DNA from: Bartonella florencae | Lineage (GTDB): Bacteria > Pseudomonadota > Alphaproteobacteria > Rhizobiales > Rhizobiaceae | NCBI RefSeq assembly: GCF_000312525.1 | Contig: NZ_HE997453.1 | Location: 213,051 to 277,050 of the forward strand | Reading direction: 5' to 3' | Length of the DNA: 64,000 bases | Shown: positions 46,717-57,622 of the stretch, one piece after another | Position numbering within the stretch: the first letter of the stretch is position 1 | How the letters are laid out: the number at the start of each line of letters is the position of its first letter | Made by a program: the position numbers and the translations under genes | The notes under the pieces: model-generated | What the model saw: the letters and a program-made list of their open reading frames with translations, nothing else | Databases searched by the model: none | What the model was told of the DNA's origin: nothing

Positions 46717-47274
46717 TTATGCTCCATGATGTTTGATACGATAAAAATATTGCATGATGTTAGGAAGATATTTAGAAAAAAGAATACCAGCACAAATTAA
46801 CCCCATAGTGACCAACCAAATCTGCGGGGTCCATGCAAAAAAAGCCACTAGAAGACCATTGGCAAAAAAGATGATTACCCAAATACATGTAATATATTTA
46901 TTGATGAGATAAAAGAGGATATGTTTGCGTTTTTCTTCAGAAACACCAGCACTGGCATAAAAAATGGTAAAGGGTTTCTTTACCAGTAAGCTCATCAATG
47001 AAACCAGAGCAAGTGACAGATAGCAAAAAACTGTGGGGTAGTTCAGTAAAAGTGTAGACCATCCAGCGAAATCATTAACAAACAGGACAATAAATGTCAG
47101 AATGTTCGTAATCATCACGGGTTCTCTCTGTCGGACAATTTTAATATTCACAGCAATAATGAACAATAAAATCACAGTTAAGATGTGAGAGCGTTCGACC
47201 AGAGTTAAAACGTTTCCATTGACAACCCAAGAGTAAATACTCCACGGAATAAAAGAGATTATTATGTTAAACAT
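46717..47274 (-). CDS. Integral membrane protein of unknown function
   Basis: This protein of about 185 residues has several membrane helices (for example HILTVILLFIIAVNIKI and IIFFANGLLVAFFAW). The upstream in-frame extension MAPEVVGSNPTNRT is a translation of the tRNA-His gene and is not real. The ATG at 47274 begins on the last base of the tRNA's CCA end, with no independent ribosome site. A later start is possible. It precedes the DUF6622-like gene, one base apart. I recognise no named family. Confidence 0.6.
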   Translation of the reverse strand: MFNIIISFIPWSIYSWVVNGNVLTLVERSHILTVILLFIIAVNIKIVRQREPVMITNILTFIVLFVNDFAGWSTLLLNYPTVFCYLSLALVSLMSLLVKKPFTIFYASAGVSEEKRKHILFYLINKYITCIWVIIFFANGLLVAFFAWTPQIWLVTMGLICAGILFSKYLPNIMQYFYRIKHHGA

Positions 47275-47350
47275 GGTACGGTTGGTGGGATTCGAACCTA
47301 CGACCTCTGGTGCCACAAACCAGCGCTCTAACCAACTGAGCTACAACCGC
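47274..47350 (-). tRNA. tRNA-His (GTG)
   Basis: A 77-base cloverleaf is complete with encoded CCA: acceptor GCGGTTG/CAACCGT (first pair G-T), D arm GCTC...GAGC, anticodon arm CTGGT-TTGTGGC-ACCAG with anticodon GTG, and T loop TTCGAAT. The T stem has one A-C mismatch. The discriminator is A73 and no G precedes the acceptor stem, unlike the usual bacterial tRNA-His with G-1:C73. That variant is known in Rhizobiales and related alphaproteobacteria. Its 3' end overlaps the next gene's ATG. Confidence 0.93.
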
Positions 47351-47486
47351 ACAAAATAAATGTACTATAACTGTTTACTCTTTCATAAATCGTTATTTTC
47401 TGTCTGTTTGACATAAGGAAGATCAGAAGAGTTTGCAAGCCCCTTTAAAAAAATCCTGCAACTTTTGTCAAGAAAAAACAGTTTTA

Positions 47487-48575
47487 TCACAAAGGAAGTG
47501 AACGTTTTGCCCAATACTCAACACCATGATCACGATAAGCTTTTATGTTATCAACCCCATCTTGCTGCATAAACTGCAAAATCTCTTCTAGAATAGTTAC
47601 AGCAAGATCTGGTCCCTCATAAACCATTCCACTATATAATTGTATTAAATCTGCACCAGCTTTCACTTTTTCCAAAGCTGTTTTTGCATCTCTTACACCA
47701 CCAACGCCGATAATTGCAATTTTCTTGCCCATTTTTTGGCGCATTTTTGCCAACACAATAGTAGAAAGTTCAAAAAGTGGACGCCCAGAAAGTCCCCCAT
47801 CCTCATCACTTAAGAGTCTATTGTTAAGGCCTTGGCGTGAAAGAGTGGTATTGGACACGATAAGACCATCAAAATCCGAAAGTTCTAATTCTTCAGCGAT
47901 ATCATCTAACTCCTTTTCTGATAAGTCCGGTGCAATTTTTAAAAAAATAGGAATGGAGAATTCATGCTTTTTCTTTTGCTCATTACGTGCCTGCGAAACC
48001 GCATTCATCAAAAGATGTAAACTGTCACGCGCTTGTAAAGCGCGTAAACCTAGCGTATTCGGTGAAGAAATATTAACTGTAAAATAATCAGCAACATCAT
48101 AAAAGTAAGCAATACCAGCCGTATAATCGTCAATTTTATTGATCGTGTCCTTATTGGCTCCAATATTGATTCCTAAAATACCAGTCTTTTTGTATATGCT
48201 AAGTCTCTTGTAAACAATTTGATGTCCGTCATTATTAAAACCCATTCTGTTAATAATTGCTTCATTCTCTTTCAAGCGAAACAGCCGTGGTTTAGAATTT
48301 CCTGCTTGAGGTTTTGGTGTAACTGTACCAATTTCCGTAAAACCAAACCCTAAATGAAAAATAGCATCAACAACCTCTGCATTCTTATCAAATCCAGCAG
48401 CAAGTCCGATAAAATTTTCAAATTCAAGCCCCGCAACAGTCACACGCAAACGCTTATCGACAACCTTTTTACAACCACTCAATCCACTTTTCAGACCCAT
48501 AATCGCTAAACGATGCGCATGTTCTGGATCCAGCATAAATAAAGCAGAACGACCAATACAACGAAAAAAACTCAT
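47487..48575 (-). CDS. pyrD: Dihydroorotate dehydrogenase (quinone)
   Basis: This 362-residue, membrane-associated class 2 enzyme oxidises dihydroorotate, passing electrons to quinone, in pyrimidine synthesis. The [34 protein letters not shown] block, NRMGFNNDG, the VNISSPNT segment and [28 protein letters not shown] (FMN phosphate site) are all intact. Start: GGAGAAGG before the ATG at 48575 ([10 protein letters not shown]); the frame is open for 19 codons more. It is upstream of tRNA-His on the same strand. Confidence 0.96.
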   Translation of the reverse strand: MSFFRCIGRSALFMLDPEHAHRLAIMGLKSGLSGCKKVVDKRLRVTVAGLEFENFIGLAAGFDKNAEVVDAIFHLGFGFTEIGTVTPKPQAGNSKPRLFRLKENEAIINRMGFNNDGHQIVYKRLSIYKKTGILGINIGANKDTINKIDDYTAGIAYFYDVADYFTVNISSPNTLGLRALQARDSLHLLMNAVSQARNEQKKKHEFSIPIFLKIAPDLSEKELDDIAEELELSDFDGLIVSNTTLSRQGLNNRLLSDEDGGLSGRPLFELSTIVLAKMRQKMGKKIAIIGVGGVRDAKTALEKVKAGADLIQLYSGMVYEGPDLAVTILEEILQFMQQDGVDNIKAYRDHGVEYWAKRSLPL

Positions 48576-49164
48576 TAATCCTTCTCCAAACAAAAAACTG
48601 ATCTCCTCAACTTGAGGTAAATCTTTTAACATAAAAGATTGTCAATAAAGATAGTATATTACCTAAATAAGAACCTCCTCCTCCTACAAGATAAGTTTAT
48701 AATATAACTACAAAAAGTTCATAATATCATTGTCATTCATATTTGTGTTTGCGCATACTGAATAGAAAAAAATGCTTTGTGATCTTTGAAAAATCAGTTT
48801 TGCCTGTTTGTAATTGTTGAGATATTTTAAAATTGAAATCACCAGAAAATTAAGAATAATAAAAGGTTTTTAAAAATAAAAAATAGCTTTTTTACTATAT
48901 TCATCTCAAAAGCTTTTTAATGCCTTTATAAAACAAAAATAGTTTTCTGTGTTTATAAAAAAACTTCTCTCATTCCAAATTCTACACCCATTGAAGTCAA
49001 ACAGAAGCTTTTGTGAGCTTTTCTAACAGACTATAATATTTTTGGAAAAAACTTGAGTGTTTGTAATATAATGCTGACCAAGAAAATAAAAACCGCCCTT
49101 TCCTTTTTCATAAAAAGCGGTAATTAAAGTTGTCGTATGTCTTTTATATAAAGGGGAAAACACA
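48576..49164. other. Divergent intergenic region
   Basis: This very AT-rich spacer lies between divergent pyrD and mscL. A hairpin-like pair ACCGC...GCGGT (about 49091-49122) lies shortly before mscL and may affect its leader. No gene was found. Confidence 0.4.
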
Positions 49165-49578
49165 ATGCTTAAAGAATTCAAAGAATTTGCCCTAAAAGGT
49201 AACATGATTGATTTGGCTATCGGTGTGATTATAGGGGGCGCTTTTGGTAGCTTAGTCAATTCAATTGTCAATGATATTTTTATGCCAGTCATTGGACTTA
49301 TTACAGGTGGAATCGACTTTTCTAATATGTTTATTCAGCTTGCTGGTGAAAAACAAGCGACATTGAGTGCTGCTAAAGCAGCTGGAGCGACTATTAGCTA
49401 TGGTAATTTTATAACTTTACTTATCAATTTTCTCATTATTGCTTGGGTTCTTTTTCTCTTTGTTAAAGCTATAAATAGACTCCGTCGAAAACAAGAAGAA
49501 GAGAAAAGCTCTCAAAAGATGTCTTTAGAAGAACAACTTTTGTCAGAAATCAGAGATCTTTTGGCTAAGAAAAAATAA
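49165..49578 (+). CDS. mscL: Large-conductance mechanosensitive channel
   Basis: This 137-residue protein forms a pentameric pore that opens under hypo-osmotic shock. The N-terminal [34 protein letters not shown] is the TM1 signature, TM2 follows at about residues 80-100 ([23 protein letters not shown]), then a charged C-terminal helix. AAAGGGGA precedes the ATG. Convergent with the histidine kinase gene, 18 bases apart. Confidence 0.97.
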   Translation: MLKEFKEFALKGNMIDLAIGVIIGGAFGSLVNSIVNDIFMPVIGLITGGIDFSNMFIQLAGEKQATLSAAKAAGATISYGNFITLLINFLIIAWVLFLFVKAINRLRRKQEEEKSSQKMSLEEQLLSEIRDLLAKKK

Positions 49579-49596
49579 ATTTACGCGTGGTTTGCC

Positions 49597-51855
49597 TCAT
49601 GGAACATGAGGAAAAAATATTTCCACCGTTGTTCCGTGATTGGGTTTTGAAAATAATAAAAGTTGGCCCCCACTTTCTTCTACCATTGCTTTGCACATCG
49701 GCAGTCCTAAGCCCGTTCCAATAAAAGTACTGTCGCCAGAGCGTCCATCTTTGCGTTTTACCTGACCATAAGGCTGTAGGGCCTGTACGATTTCTTCATC
49801 GCTCATCCCTACACCGTTATCGCTTACTGAAATCTTTAAACATTCTTTTCTTTCACAAGAAACGTGGATAATAATTTGCCCACCAGGTGGTGTAAAACGA
49901 ATGGCATTGGAAAGAAGATTCCATATGATTTGTCGAAATATTTGTTGTGAAACACTAATAAATGGCACATGCGTTGGAGCAACTATACGCATGATAATGC
50001 CGTTATGATTAGCTTGTGTTTCAAGAAATGCCATACTCGTACGCAAACAAGCTATTACATCAAATGCTTCAGCTATAGGGGCAGTCTTAATATAATTATC
50101 TAAGTTAGAATAATTTGCTTTCGAGCATTCTAGTAATTGATTAACAAGTGATAATATATGTTTCCCTGATGAGATAATATCGCGTAAATACCCACGATAA
50201 CGTTCATTATCTATCACACCAAAACGGCCATCTTTCATAATTTCTGCAAAACCAATGAGAGCATTCAAAGGTGTCCGCATTTCATGAACAAAACCAACGA
50301 TTTTATTTTCCTCTGCTCGTTTATCTATTGGTAGAATTGTTGCTGTCATATCACGCAATATCACAGCATAATCATCTTTTCGTGCTAAAGGTATAATTGT
50401 TATAGAAACCATAATATTTTTACGATTTTTCGTCATTAAAACAACTGTTTCACTGCGATTAATAACCTGATTTTTTTCCTGTACACGAATAAATTTAAAA
50501 TATTTTTCAACGAAAAATCGACTTTGCAAAGTAAAGAGTGATGATAATGGCTGTGCCAATAATTCATTTATTTCATAACCCGTTAATGCTAAAGCAGCAC
50601 TGCTGACCGATTGAATAATGCCTTGGCCATCCAACCAAAAAACACCATTCGTCGCTGTATCTAACAATGATAAAACCACTGCTGGTTCTTTTATAAGAGT
50701 TTGTTCTGTAGCATTTGCTGGCACTGTCTGTGCACTTGGCAATAAAACCGTTTCCTGTGCAGAATACGTGCATTCTACAGAAGAATGCAATTCTCCGCGC
50801 AATTGCTCTGCAATCTCACAAAAAGCTGAATGTTCACTCTCCGAAAGATTTGATATTTGGGTATAGGGAGTTTCATTTTTTTTCTCTTGCGTTTCTTTTT
50901 GTATCTTCAAAACACCAAAGCCACGAAACTCCTTAAGACGTTGTTTGTCATCAAAAATTGGTACAGCAGATAATTCAACATCAAGCCACTCTAGACAATT
51001 ATCAACAGACCATTGAACCGTTTGTTTACTCCATGGTAGAGCTGCTGTAATAAAACCACTGAGCAATCGATACCGCTTATCATTAAACTGATGTGCAAGT
51101 TCATGAAAACTCAATCCTAAAATAGAGGAAGAAATCGGTCCAACAATTTCAGCTAACTCTTTTGAAACCTCATAAAATCGTCCATTTTTATCCATTTTCC
51201 ACGTAAAGCGTTGTGGCAAAAATTCAGACGTAAAACGAAAAGGTTCTTGCTCATTCTTCAATGCATCTGATTCTAATGGTGCATATAAAACCAAAAAATG
51301 CACTGGTTTCACCTGCAAGCGAATAACGCCAACTTGTGTACGAATATCTGCTATGGATAAAATGGTTTTGACGGGGGTGTCATTCTCAATTGTTTGTAGT
51401 AGAATTTTGACTGTTTCATCAATAAACGAAAAATGAGAGGAAGACTCCAACACTGTCCCATGTTCATCAATTATGGCAACAGACATTGTTTCCTCATCCA
51501 ATCCCGCAATAAGAGAAATTTCTTCTTCCAGAAAAGATTCCAGTAAAAACGCCTTGCCTACACCCATAATATCAATAGAAACTACGGAAAATTCAACAGT
51601 ATGCTTTAAACCCTCTAAAACAACAGCACTCGCACATTGCGCAGCCTTTGATATCTTGTGACGCTTTACTTGATCAAAAAAAGACCATTCTTCTCTCATC
51701 TCTGAGAAAGAAGAAAAACCCCAAAAATAGGCTGCCGCACCATTTGACCAAAGAACTTTTCTACAATCAGAGGAAAGAACAAAAGCCATCTTTTTTCGCA
51801 GGAAGGCTTGTTTAATTTCTTTACATTCCAGATAATCTAAAAATGCCAAAGACAT
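49597..51855 (-). CDS. PAS-domain sensor histidine kinase
   Basis: This 752-residue protein has no membrane segments. PAS-like domains lie at about residues 225-330 and 385-510 (LDTATNGVFWLDGQGIIQSVSSAALALTGYEINELLAQPL). The HisKA dimerisation region begins near 520 with FVHEMRTPLNALIGFAEIM (phospho-His), and the HATPase domain has NLLSNAIRFTPPGG, DNGVGMS and GTGLGLPMCKAMVEESGG. It resembles cytoplasmic PdhS/DivJ-type kinases of Rhizobiales that act on DivK and cell-cycle control, but which one cannot be fixed. No receiver domain and no response-regulator gene beside it. Confidence 0.88.
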   Translation of the reverse strand: MSLAFLDYLECKEIKQAFLRKKMAFVLSSDCRKVLWSNGAAAYFWGFSSFSEMREEWSFFDQVKRHKISKAAQCASAVVLEGLKHTVEFSVVSIDIMGVGKAFLLESFLEEEISLIAGLDEETMSVAIIDEHGTVLESSSHFSFIDETVKILLQTIENDTPVKTILSIADIRTQVGVIRLQVKPVHFLVLYAPLESDALKNEQEPFRFTSEFLPQRFTWKMDKNGRFYEVSKELAEIVGPISSSILGLSFHELAHQFNDKRYRLLSGFITAALPWSKQTVQWSVDNCLEWLDVELSAVPIFDDKQRLKEFRGFGVLKIQKETQEKKNETPYTQISNLSESEHSAFCEIAEQLRGELHSSVECTYSAQETVLLPSAQTVPANATEQTLIKEPAVVLSLLDTATNGVFWLDGQGIIQSVSSAALALTGYEINELLAQPLSSLFTLQSRFFVEKYFKFIRVQEKNQVINRSETVVLMTKNRKNIMVSITIIPLARKDDYAVILRDMTATILPIDKRAEENKIVGFVHEMRTPLNALIGFAEIMKDGRFGVIDNERYRGYLRDIISSGKHILSLVNQLLECSKANYSNLDNYIKTAPIAEAFDVIACLRTSMAFLETQANHNGIIMRIVAPTHVPFISVSQQIFRQIIWNLLSNAIRFTPPGGQIIIHVSCERKECLKISVSDNGVGMSDEEIVQALQPYGQVKRKDGRSGDSTFIGTGLGLPMCKAMVEESGGQLLLFSKPNHGTTVEIFFPHVP

Positions 51856-52075
51856 CTTCAACCCTTCTTTGTATCACTCTACGCTACGTACCAGCAGCCT
51901 TAATACAAAATATTGCTTCTATTTTGTCACTCCCCATTTCATGTTTTTAATATTTCACAGTAAAAAACAAGTGCAAGAAAGCACTTGCTCTTAATAAAAT
52001 AAAACAAGCATTAATTTTAAAAATAACAATTATTCGGTATTTTTAAAGTCATGCATTTTAAAACTGTCTTGCTTA

Positions 52076-54598
52076 TTATTGTACTTGACTGAGTAAAATT
52101 TCACGTTTCCCAACATGATTAGCGGCTCCAACAATGCCTTTTTCTTCCATACGCTCAACAAGGGAAGCTGCCTTGTTATAACCGATCGCAAGCCGACGTT
52201 GAATATAAGATGTTGAACATTTTTTATCACGCATGACAATCTTGACAGCTTGCATATAAAGTTCATCACCATCCTCATCAAGATTTTCTTCCGTAGAAAC
52301 TCCAGCACTTGAATCCGCTGCTTCACTCTCTTTGTTATCGTCTTCACTATCTGTTACCGTTGCTAAATAATCAGGCTTTCCTTGCATTTTAAGATGTGCC
52401 ACAATGGATTCAACTTCTTCATCAGATACAAATGGTCCATGAACGCGTACAATGCGCCCACCACCTACCATGTGAAGCATATCTCCCTGCCCCAAAAGTG
52501 TTTCAGCACCTTGTTCGCCCAAAATCGTACGGCTGTCTATTTTTGATGTCACTTGAAAAGAAATGCGGGTAGGAAAATTTGCTTTAATCGTACCCGTAAT
52601 GACATCAACAGAAGGGCGTTGTGTGGCCATAATAAGATGAATACCCGCTGCACGTGCCATTTGTGCTAAACGCTGAATAGCATTTTCAATTTCTTTACCT
52701 GCTACCATCATGAGATCGGCCATCTCATCAACAATCACAACAATATAAGGAAGCTGAGTTAAATCCATTGCCTCTTCATGATAAAGCATTTCTCCACTTT
52801 CCTTATCAAAACCGGACTGTACAGTGCACATGATCGTTTCACCTTTTTGTGCTGCAAGTGCAACACGGGCATTAAAACCATCAATATTGCGCACACCCAA
52901 CTTAGCCATTTTGCGGTAACGCTCTTCCATTTCACGAACCGCCCATTTTAAAGCTGTTACTGCTTTTTTGGGATCCGTCACAACAGGCGTTAAAAGATGT
53001 GGAATGCCATCATAAACAGAGAGTTCTAGCATTTTAGGGTCAACCATGATCAAACGACACTGCTGTGGTGTCATTCGATAAAGAATCGATAAAATCATTG
53101 TATTAATGGCAACCGATTTGCCCGACCCTGTGGTTCCTGCAACCAATAAATGAGGCATCTTCGCTAATTCTGCAATGACAGGCTCCCCATTAATACCCTT
53201 CCCCAAAGCAAGAGCTAATTTAAATTGACTTTCACGAAAAGATCTTGTTTGGATTAATTCCCTTAAATAAACGGTTTCACGAACCGCATTTGGTAACTCA
53301 ATCCCAATAACATTGCGTCCAGGAATCACAGCAACACGTGTAGAAATAGCAGACATAGAACGAGCAATATCATCAGAAAGATTGATAACTCGTGATGATT
53401 TTACTCCAGCTGCAGGCTCAAATTCATACATTGTTACCACTGGCCCTGGATGAACATGGATAATTTCACCCTTAATGCCAAAATCTTCCAAAACACTTTC
53501 CAAAAGTCCAGCACCACGCTCTAAGGTCTCCTGAGGAATCATCGTGCCTTCGTGGAAAGTAGGTTCTTGCAATAAATCAATCGGAGGAAATTCATAAGTG
53601 CCATTATCAAAAGATTGGATATTGGATGTAAAAGCAGAATCATAATTGCCTAACAATGTACGAGCAGATCGAAAGACTTTACTTTTTGATTTCATTATAG
53701 AAAAATTTTCTGAATTCTTGGCAATATCTTCTGTTGTACTATCAGTAATATTTCCAATGTTTTGGTGCTCACCCATTGCTTCTTCAACAAATCGATCAGC
53801 ATAATCTTTAACAACCAGCTCAGAATGACAGGTTTGAACTTCTTTAACAGTAGCATTTTTTGCGTGCATTAATTTAGAAATTTGTTCAGTCCCTCTCAAC
53901 TTCTCCGCAGGAGATTCTGATGTAATGGAATCGTAGAATTGTGGAAAGCGGTATTCAAGAACACGATAAAGAGCAGTAATTGATTCCTCAAAGCTAGCAG
54001 CAGCATCGCTTGGAATCTCATTACTTGTGCCATCCATCGATGTTATATCCTCTCCTAAAATTTGAGCCTCAACCTGTTCTGGCATAAAGAATCCGCACTC
54101 AAAAAATGCGTCATCAGAAAGATGCAAAACGAGCTTTGTTTTTTGCACCACATTTTCTTCTCGTAATTTATGCTCCTTTTTTTTCTCCCCAAGCGGCTTA
54201 TGAGCAGCTTGCCGTGTTAATTGCTTCAAAACTGTTGCATGACAAATTGCTGTCTTATTTTCTATCGATTGAGGATTAATGATCTTTTTTGTGGAAGGAG
54301 AATTTGGTGTGTTCTCACTACAATCTATAATGTCTGTAGATCTATTGCGCTCTTTTTTCGTAAAAACTTTAAACTGTTTTGCGAAAGTGGGATCTGTTTC
54401 TATACGACGACGCAAAATTTCAACTTCTGGTGTTCGCGTAAAACGCACGTTCTGTCCAAGAGCAAATGCCTTTTTCCATACTTCCGGATAAGAAAATGTT
54501 TCAGCAATCTTGAGCGATGAATTCCCTTCTGATGTACTTTGTGTATGCTCATCAGAAAAAGGACGCGTAGGAATAGATTTTGTTTTTGAATTATGCAT
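52076..54598 (-). CDS. ftsK: FtsK/SpoIIIE-type DNA translocase, soluble form
   Basis: This 840-residue protein has the FtsK motor in the C-terminal half: [18 protein letters not shown], Walker A in [17 protein letters not shown], Walker B in [13 protein letters not shown], then [34 protein letters not shown]. The winged-helix gamma domain that reads KOPS sites is at the end ([26 protein letters not shown]). The N-terminal ~380 residues are polar, low in complexity and contain no membrane helices, in contrast to septal FtsK. Either this is the second, soluble FtsK paralogue or the membrane domain was lost. Start site uncertain by four codons. Confidence 0.88.
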   Translation of the reverse strand: MHNSKTKSIPTRPFSDEHTQSTSEGNSSLKIAETFSYPEVWKKAFALGQNVRFTRTPEVEILRRRIETDPTFAKQFKVFTKKERNRSTDIIDCSENTPNSPSTKKIINPQSIENKTAICHATVLKQLTRQAAHKPLGEKKKEHKLREENVVQKTKLVLHLSDDAFFECGFFMPEQVEAQILGEDITSMDGTSNEIPSDAAASFEESITALYRVLEYRFPQFYDSITSESPAEKLRGTEQISKLMHAKNATVKEVQTCHSELVVKDYADRFVEEAMGEHQNIGNITDSTTEDIAKNSENFSIMKSKSKVFRSARTLLGNYDSAFTSNIQSFDNGTYEFPPIDLLQEPTFHEGTMIPQETLERGAGLLESVLEDFGIKGEIIHVHPGPVVTMYEFEPAAGVKSSRVINLSDDIARSMSAISTRVAVIPGRNVIGIELPNAVRETVYLRELIQTRSFRESQFKLALALGKGINGEPVIAELAKMPHLLVAGTTGSGKSVAINTMILSILYRMTPQQCRLIMVDPKMLELSVYDGIPHLLTPVVTDPKKAVTALKWAVREMEERYRKMAKLGVRNIDGFNARVALAAQKGETIMCTVQSGFDKESGEMLYHEEAMDLTQLPYIVVIVDEMADLMMVAGKEIENAIQRLAQMARAAGIHLIMATQRPSVDVITGTIKANFPTRISFQVTSKIDSRTILGEQGAETLLGQGDMLHMVGGGRIVRVHGPFVSDEEVESIVAHLKMQGKPDYLATVTDSEDDNKESEAADSSAGVSTEENLDEDGDELYMQAVKIVMRDKKCSTSYIQRRLAIGYNKAASLVERMEEKGIVGAANHVGKREILLSQVQ

Positions 54599-55008
54599 GG
54601 TATCCAACAAACTTATAGCAACGAGAACAATTGCTTCTTCGAAAAGAATGCATAAAGGCTACAGTATGAAGGTTAATAACCTTTTGCTAACTGTGATTTT
54701 TTAACAAAAAATAATGCTATAATTCTTCCTCATGATAGTCTCTTGATATTTATGGAATAAATTGCAATGGTTCCAGCGTCATGCAGCTATATTCTACAAA
54801 AACGTCCATATTTCTCTTTCCCTCTCAATTCCTATAGAAAAATCTTATGCAAATAGCACAAATAGTTAGCATAAACCGTGCTCTTCTCACTCTTCATGCT
54901 TATTGCCATAAAAACAATTTCATTTCTTTTCTTTGTCATAAGATTATCCTTGTTATCCTTGTTCAAAAAGGCTTAAATGAAACAAAATTTAAAAATAGGG
55001 AGGAAATC
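54599..55008. other. Divergent intergenic region
   Basis: This spacer lies between divergent ftsK and the aldehyde dehydrogenase gene. The 54-codon upstream open frame of the latter (from 54847) has no ribosome site and is ignored. Promoters for both genes are expected. Confidence 0.4.
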
Positions 55009-56439
55009 ATGTTGAATAAACGGAAATTTTATATCAATGGTCTATGGGATGATCCAAGCACTCCTGACGATTTCCACGTTATTGATCCATCAACAGAAGA
55101 AGCTTGTGCTGTTATTAGCCTTGGCAGCACAAAAGATGCAGATAAAGCTATTCACGCTGCTAAAGTAGCTTTCCAAACTTGGAAAACGATCCTGCCTCAT
55201 GAGCGTCTTGGATTTGTTGAAAAAATTTTAGAAATCTATGAAAAACGCTCAAGTGATATGGCAAAAACCATTTCAATGGAAATGGGAGCACCCATTGATA
55301 TGGCACTCAATGCACAGACCGCCACCGGCAGTTCTCATATTCGCAACTTTATCAAAGCTTACAAAGAGTTTTCATTCCAAGAAGTTTTAATAAAAGGAAA
55401 TGATCAAGCGATTCTTCACTATGACCCTATCGGTGTTGTAGGATTGATTACTCCATGGAATTGGCCCATGAACCAAGTGACTCTTAAAGTTATCCCTGCC
55501 CTCTTGGCTGGCTGTACTGTGGTGTTAAAACCTTCTGAAATTGCACCTCTTTCTGCTATGCTTTTTGCTGAAATTTTAGATGAAGCTGCTTTGCCTGCTG
55601 GTGTTTTTAATCTAATCAATGGTGATGGTGCACATGTTGGTGCTTATCTTTCAGCCCATCCAGATCTAGAAATGATCAGTTTTACTGGGTCAACCAAAGC
55701 AGGAAAAGATATTTCCAAAAATGCCAGCAACACTTTAAAACGAGTCTGTCTAGAACTTGGTGGTAAAGGTGCTAATATTATCTTCGCAGATGCTGATACA
55801 GACGCTATTCAACGTGGTGTACGACATTGCTTTTATAATAGCGGACAAAGCTGTAATGCACCAACACGTATGCTTGTGGAACAAAGCATCTATGAGATCG
55901 CTATAAAAACAGCCAAAGATATTGCTGAAAAAACAAAAGTGGGGCCAAACTACCAAGCGGGAAATCATATTGGCCCAGTCGTTTCAAAACAACAATACGA
56001 TAAAATTCAAAATCTTATCCAATCTGGAATTGATGAAGGTGCAACTCTTGTTGCGGGTGGAACTGGTTTACCAATCGGAATGGAGCGCGGTTACTATGTC
56101 CGTCCAACAGTCTTTGCTCATGTGAAACCTCATATGCGTATCTTCCGAGAAGAAATCTTTGGTCCAGTTCTCTCGATTCTTCCCTTTCATACAGAAGATG
56201 AAGCTATAGCCTTAGCTAATGACACCGAATATGGTCTGACAAATTATATACAATCACAAGATCGTAATAAATGTCGCCGTATCGCTGCGCAAGTACGTTC
56301 TGGTATGGTAGAAGTAAACGGACATGGGTTACCCAAGGGAAGTTATTTTGGAGGTGTAAAATTTTCTGGGCGTGCCCGTGAAGGCGGTCACTGGGGAATT
56401 AAAGAATTTCTTGATACCAAAGCAATTTCATACTGGTAA
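55009..56439 (+). CDS. NAD(P)-dependent aldehyde dehydrogenase
   Basis: This 476-residue enzyme oxidises an aldehyde to the acid. NAD-binding and catalytic signatures are intact: ITPWNWPMNQVTLKVIPALLAGCTVVLKPSE, FTGSTKAGK, LELGGKGANI (catalytic Glu) and the catalytic Cys in NSGQSCNAPTR. A GGGAGGA site places the start at 55009 rather than 54 codons earlier. It resembles broad-specificity class I-type ALDHs; the substrate cannot be read. Confidence 0.93.
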   Translation: MLNKRKFYINGLWDDPSTPDDFHVIDPSTEEACAVISLGSTKDADKAIHAAKVAFQTWKTILPHERLGFVEKILEIYEKRSSDMAKTISMEMGAPIDMALNAQTATGSSHIRNFIKAYKEFSFQEVLIKGNDQAILHYDPIGVVGLITPWNWPMNQVTLKVIPALLAGCTVVLKPSEIAPLSAMLFAEILDEAALPAGVFNLINGDGAHVGAYLSAHPDLEMISFTGSTKAGKDISKNASNTLKRVCLELGGKGANIIFADADTDAIQRGVRHCFYNSGQSCNAPTRMLVEQSIYEIAIKTAKDIAEKTKVGPNYQAGNHIGPVVSKQQYDKIQNLIQSGIDEGATLVAGGTGLPIGMERGYYVRPTVFAHVKPHMRIFREEIFGPVLSILPFHTEDEAIALANDTEYGLTNYIQSQDRNKCRRIAAQVRSGMVEVNGHGLPKGSYFGGVKFSGRAREGGHWGIKEFLDTKAISYW

Positions 56440-56469
56440 AAGTCTTATTAAAAACTTAATAGGAATCGT

Positions 56470-57474
56470 ATGGTAACACAGCAAATAACGGATGAAGGTG
56501 CTCTTGGGCAAAGACTTGATCAGTGGCTTGCTAAGCAATATTATAATATCTTGTCACGTTCACGTTTGCAAACCCTCATCCGTGAAGGCTATCTTAAAGT
56601 TGATGGTCAACTCATAAAGGAGCCAAAAACAAAATTAAGACCCAACCAAATCATTGAATTGACAATGCCTATTCTGCGTGATGCAGAACCTAGTGGTGAA
56701 GCTATTATATTAGATATTCTCTTTGAAGATGATGATGTTATTGTTGTCAATAAACCGGCTGGTCTTGTTGTTCATCCTAGCAATGGCAATTGGACTGGAA
56801 CATTAGTAAATGCCCTTATCCATCACTGTGGTAATAGTTTGTCTGGTATTGGCGGTGTTAAGCGTCCTGGTATTGTTCATCGTCTCGATAAAAATACCAG
56901 TGGTGTTATGGTCGTTGCTAAAAATGACTTTGCTCATAAAAGCCTTAGCACCCAATTTTCTGACCATGGACGCACCAGCGCATTAGATCGGCGTTATCAC
57001 GCCTTGATTTGGGGAACACCTCACCGCAATATTTGGACAATCGATGCATCGCTTGGCCGTTCTCCCCATAACCGAACAAAACAGGCGGTTGTCCATGACA
57101 AACATCCTTATGCTCGTCATGCTATTACACATTTTTCTCTCCTAGAAAAATATGGAAATTATGCAGATATAACATCTGTTGCTAGCCTTATAGAATGTCG
57201 TCTGGAAACAGGACGTACACATCAAATCCGTGTTCATATGGCACATATCGGACATCCACTTATAGGTGATACTGTTTATGGCAACGCTTTTAAAACAAAA
57301 TCAAATATGCTTAATCCCATTATTAAGAATGCAATCGACCAATTTAACCGGCAAGCACTCCATGCAACCAGCCTAACTTTCGAACATCCAGCTACAAGCA
57401 AAATTATGACTTTTTCTTCACCCCTCCCTCAAGATATGGCTGAACTCATCACGCATTTAAAAAAAATAAATTGA
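56470..57474 (+). CDS. rluD: RluD-type 23S rRNA pseudouridine synthase
   Basis: This 334-residue enzyme isomerises uridines in rRNA. An N-terminal S4 domain (RSRLQTLIREGYLKVDG) is followed by the RluA catalytic block GIVHRLDKNTSGVMVVAKN with the catalytic Asp, then ECRLETGRTHQIRVHMAHIGHPLIGDTVYG. It lies 30 bases after the aldehyde dehydrogenase and 148 before rpoH. RluA-family members beside rpoH are common in alphaproteobacteria. Confidence 0.92.
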   Translation: MVTQQITDEGALGQRLDQWLAKQYYNILSRSRLQTLIREGYLKVDGQLIKEPKTKLRPNQIIELTMPILRDAEPSGEAIILDILFEDDDVIVVNKPAGLVVHPSNGNWTGTLVNALIHHCGNSLSGIGGVKRPGIVHRLDKNTSGVMVVAKNDFAHKSLSTQFSDHGRTSALDRRYHALIWGTPHRNIWTIDASLGRSPHNRTKQAVVHDKHPYARHAITHFSLLEKYGNYADITSVASLIECRLETGRTHQIRVHMAHIGHPLIGDTVYGNAFKTKSNMLNPIIKNAIDQFNRQALHATSLTFEHPATSKIMTFSSPLPQDMAELITHLKKIN

Positions 57475-57622
57475 AACTTTTCGTCTTTTCAAGATTTCAC
57501 AATAAAATATCTCTTTTTGAACAAAATTGAAAATTATACTAGGATAAATTTGGAGAGATGTTTATAATGTCTTGAAATAGAATTTGCCTTCTTAGGGAAT
57601 TCACATAAAAGGAGGGTGCTAT

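Noticed and set aside
47275..47316. N-terminal extension MAPEVVGSNPTNRT of the membrane protein at 46717
   Set aside because: This is the well-known translation of a tRNA T-arm region, here tRNA-His, and not protein.
49595..49611. CCTCATG-GAA-CATGAGG hairpin as terminator of mscL
   Set aside because: It overlaps the end of the kinase coding region and is followed by A rather than T in the mscL direction, so termination is not supported.
54847..55008. 54-codon extension of the aldehyde dehydrogenase
   Set aside because: The internal ATG at 55009 has GGGAGGA in front and matches the family's normal N-terminus.
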